Source of the DNA: an uncultured Clostridia bacterium
Lineage (GTDB): Bacteria; Bacillota; Clostridia; TANB77; CAG-508
Assembly (NCBI GenBank): GCA_944386165.1
Contig: CALXAA010000009.1
Span: 1-64,000 of the forward strand
Reading direction: 5' to 3'
DNA: 64,000 bases
The position numbers and the translations under genes are program-made. This document shows positions 63,119 through 64,000 of the stretch, piece after piece. The notes below the pieces were generated by a model. It saw only the letters and a program-made list of their open reading frames with translations, did no database searches and was not told where the DNA came from. How positions within the stretch are numbered: the stretch's first letter is position 1; every line of letters starts with the position of its first letter.

Positions 63119-64000
63119 AGGTATAGTAATATTAGTAGTAATTCTTGTAATTCTTATAATAGGAAGTGGAGGATTTTTAATATATAAAATACTAACAGAA
63201 AATAATCAAATTCAGAACAATCCCAATAATACTTTTGCAACAAATGAAACAGAACCAAATGATGATGAATTAGTTGTAGAGCAAAAAGAACCAGAAATCT
63301 TTAAAGGAGACGAAAGACCTATAGCTGTAATGATAGATAATCATACAGGAGCATGGCCACAAGCAAATTTAAACAAAGCATATTTAGTATATGAAATAAT
63401 AGTAGAAGGTGGAGAAACAAGACTAATGGCACTATTTAAAAACCAAGACCTTGAAGAAATAGGACCAGTCAGAAGTTCAAGACATTATTTCTTAGACTAT
63501 GCTTTAGAAAATGATGCAATATATGTACACCATGGTTGGAGTCCACAAGCACAAAGAGACATTCAGTCATTAGGTATAGACTATATAAATGGAATTCAAG
63601 AAAGTGCCAAAGACTTTTGGAGAGTAAAGGGTAAATCATCACCACATAACCTATTTACTAGTACAGAAAGCATATTAAAAATAGCAGAAAGAAAAGGATA
63701 TAAAACAACCTCAAGCAAAAAAAGTGTATTAAATTATATTGCTGGAGATGTAGAACTTAATGTAAAATATGGTTCTGCAGAAAATCAAACAGAAGCGGTA
63801 ACTGAAAATACAACAGAGCAAGTTACAGAACAAACAATAGATAATAGTACAGAAACAACGCAAACTACTAACAGCAAAGAAAAAGCTATAAAAGCTTTGT
63901 CAATAACGATACCACATTCTTCATTACAAAAAGTTAAATATTTATATAATGAAGAAACAAAAACATACACAAGATATGCAAGAGGAAAGATTCAAACAGA
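63108..64000 (+). CDS. DUF3048 (YerB-like) protein, 5' part
   Basis: It starts at ATG 63108 behind AGGGAGG and runs off the window. A signal-anchor helix (about 5-28) is followed by the DUF3048 domain: RPIAVMIDNHTGAWPQANL, IIVEGGETRLMALFK and IGPVRSSRHYFLDYA. A Thr/Glu/Asn-rich insert (about residues 225-260) interrupts the domain. YerB-type proteins are exported and of unknown function. Confidence 0.88.
   Translation, partial: MKNKGIVILVVILVILIIGSGGFLIYKILTENNQIQNNPNNTFATNETEPNDDELVVEQKEPEIFKGDERPIAVMIDNHTGAWPQANLNKAYLVYEIIVEGGETRLMALFKNQDLEEIGPVRSSRHYFLDYALENDAIYVHHGWSPQAQRDIQSLGIDYINGIQESAKDFWRVKGKSSPHNLFTSTESILKIAERKGYKTTSSKKSVLNYIAGDVELNVKYGSAENQTEAVTENTTEQVTEQTIDNSTETTQTTNSKEKAIKALSITIPHSSLQKVKYLYNEETKTYTRYARGKIQT

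Overview
The window is very AT-rich DNA (by eye about 27-28% G+C) with strong Shine-Dalgarno sites and consensus TTGACA/TATAAT-type promoters. It carries WhiA, the spore genes yqfC/yqfD and a PdaA-type deacetylase. This fits a spore-forming Clostridia (Firmicutes) chromosome, probably from an anaerobic, gut-type lineage; the exact taxon cannot be read from the sequence alone.

Layout. 1-12 kb: HNH fragment, a double-domain thyX, a PH-domain gene, an SGNH hydrolase / DUF4358 / SigV-RsiV-like stress locus, a strong promoter followed by an (AC)14 microsatellite in the start of a small ORF, split transketolase, a CmpB-type membrane protein, a GNAT gene and a decayed dinD. 12.08-24.57 kb: murA, cut in two at its active-site codons by an 11,233-bp integrative mobilizable element. 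24.7-40.6 kb: VanW, WG-repeat protein, patatin, a class B PBP, comM-dprA-yraN, tig-clpP-clpX, a cation efflux protein, SPFH/NfeD. 40.8-55.6 kb: prepilin-like protein, murB, yvcK, a debranching enzyme, holA, addB, pgeF, murD, prmC, whiA, hemW. 55.8-58.8 kb: a complete agr-type quorum-sensing locus (agrB-agrD facing agrC-agrA), with agrA broken by a one-base frameshift in an A6 run. 59-64 kb: pdaA-like gene, yqfC, yqfD, an unrecognised gene, ybeY and a DUF3048 gene that runs off the end.

The most unusual part is the element in murA. It encodes a large serine recombinase, a MobV-type relaxase with a pMV158-like nick site, an HTH protein, a small ribbon-helix-helix protein, a DDE transposase, a DUF4258/YgiT-zinc-finger pair and a complete diversity-generating retroelement (DGR). 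The DGR has a C-type-lectin-fold (FGE-sulfatase-like) variable protein, Avd, a DGR reverse transcriptase and a 132-bp template repeat. The variable repeat differs from the template at 17 positions in the core, and all 17 are adenines in the template. This is the hallmark of adenine-directed mutagenic retrohoming and suggests the system has been active.

The element's ends can be placed to the base. Joining 12423 to 23657 recreates a 416-codon MurA with its catalytic Cys loop. Joining 23656 to 12424 (the circle) extends the recombinase by 22 codons, followed at once by a terminator. So attP lies inside the 3' end of the recombinase gene, and integration both breaks murA and swaps the recombinase C-terminus. 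I regard this mobilizable DGR, with its integration-dependent recombinase tail and active-site target, as the exciting system in this window.

Secondary points are the in-frame sigma/anti-sigma fusion, the (AC)14 candidate contingency locus, the frameshifted agrA and several cryptic promoter/terminator units.
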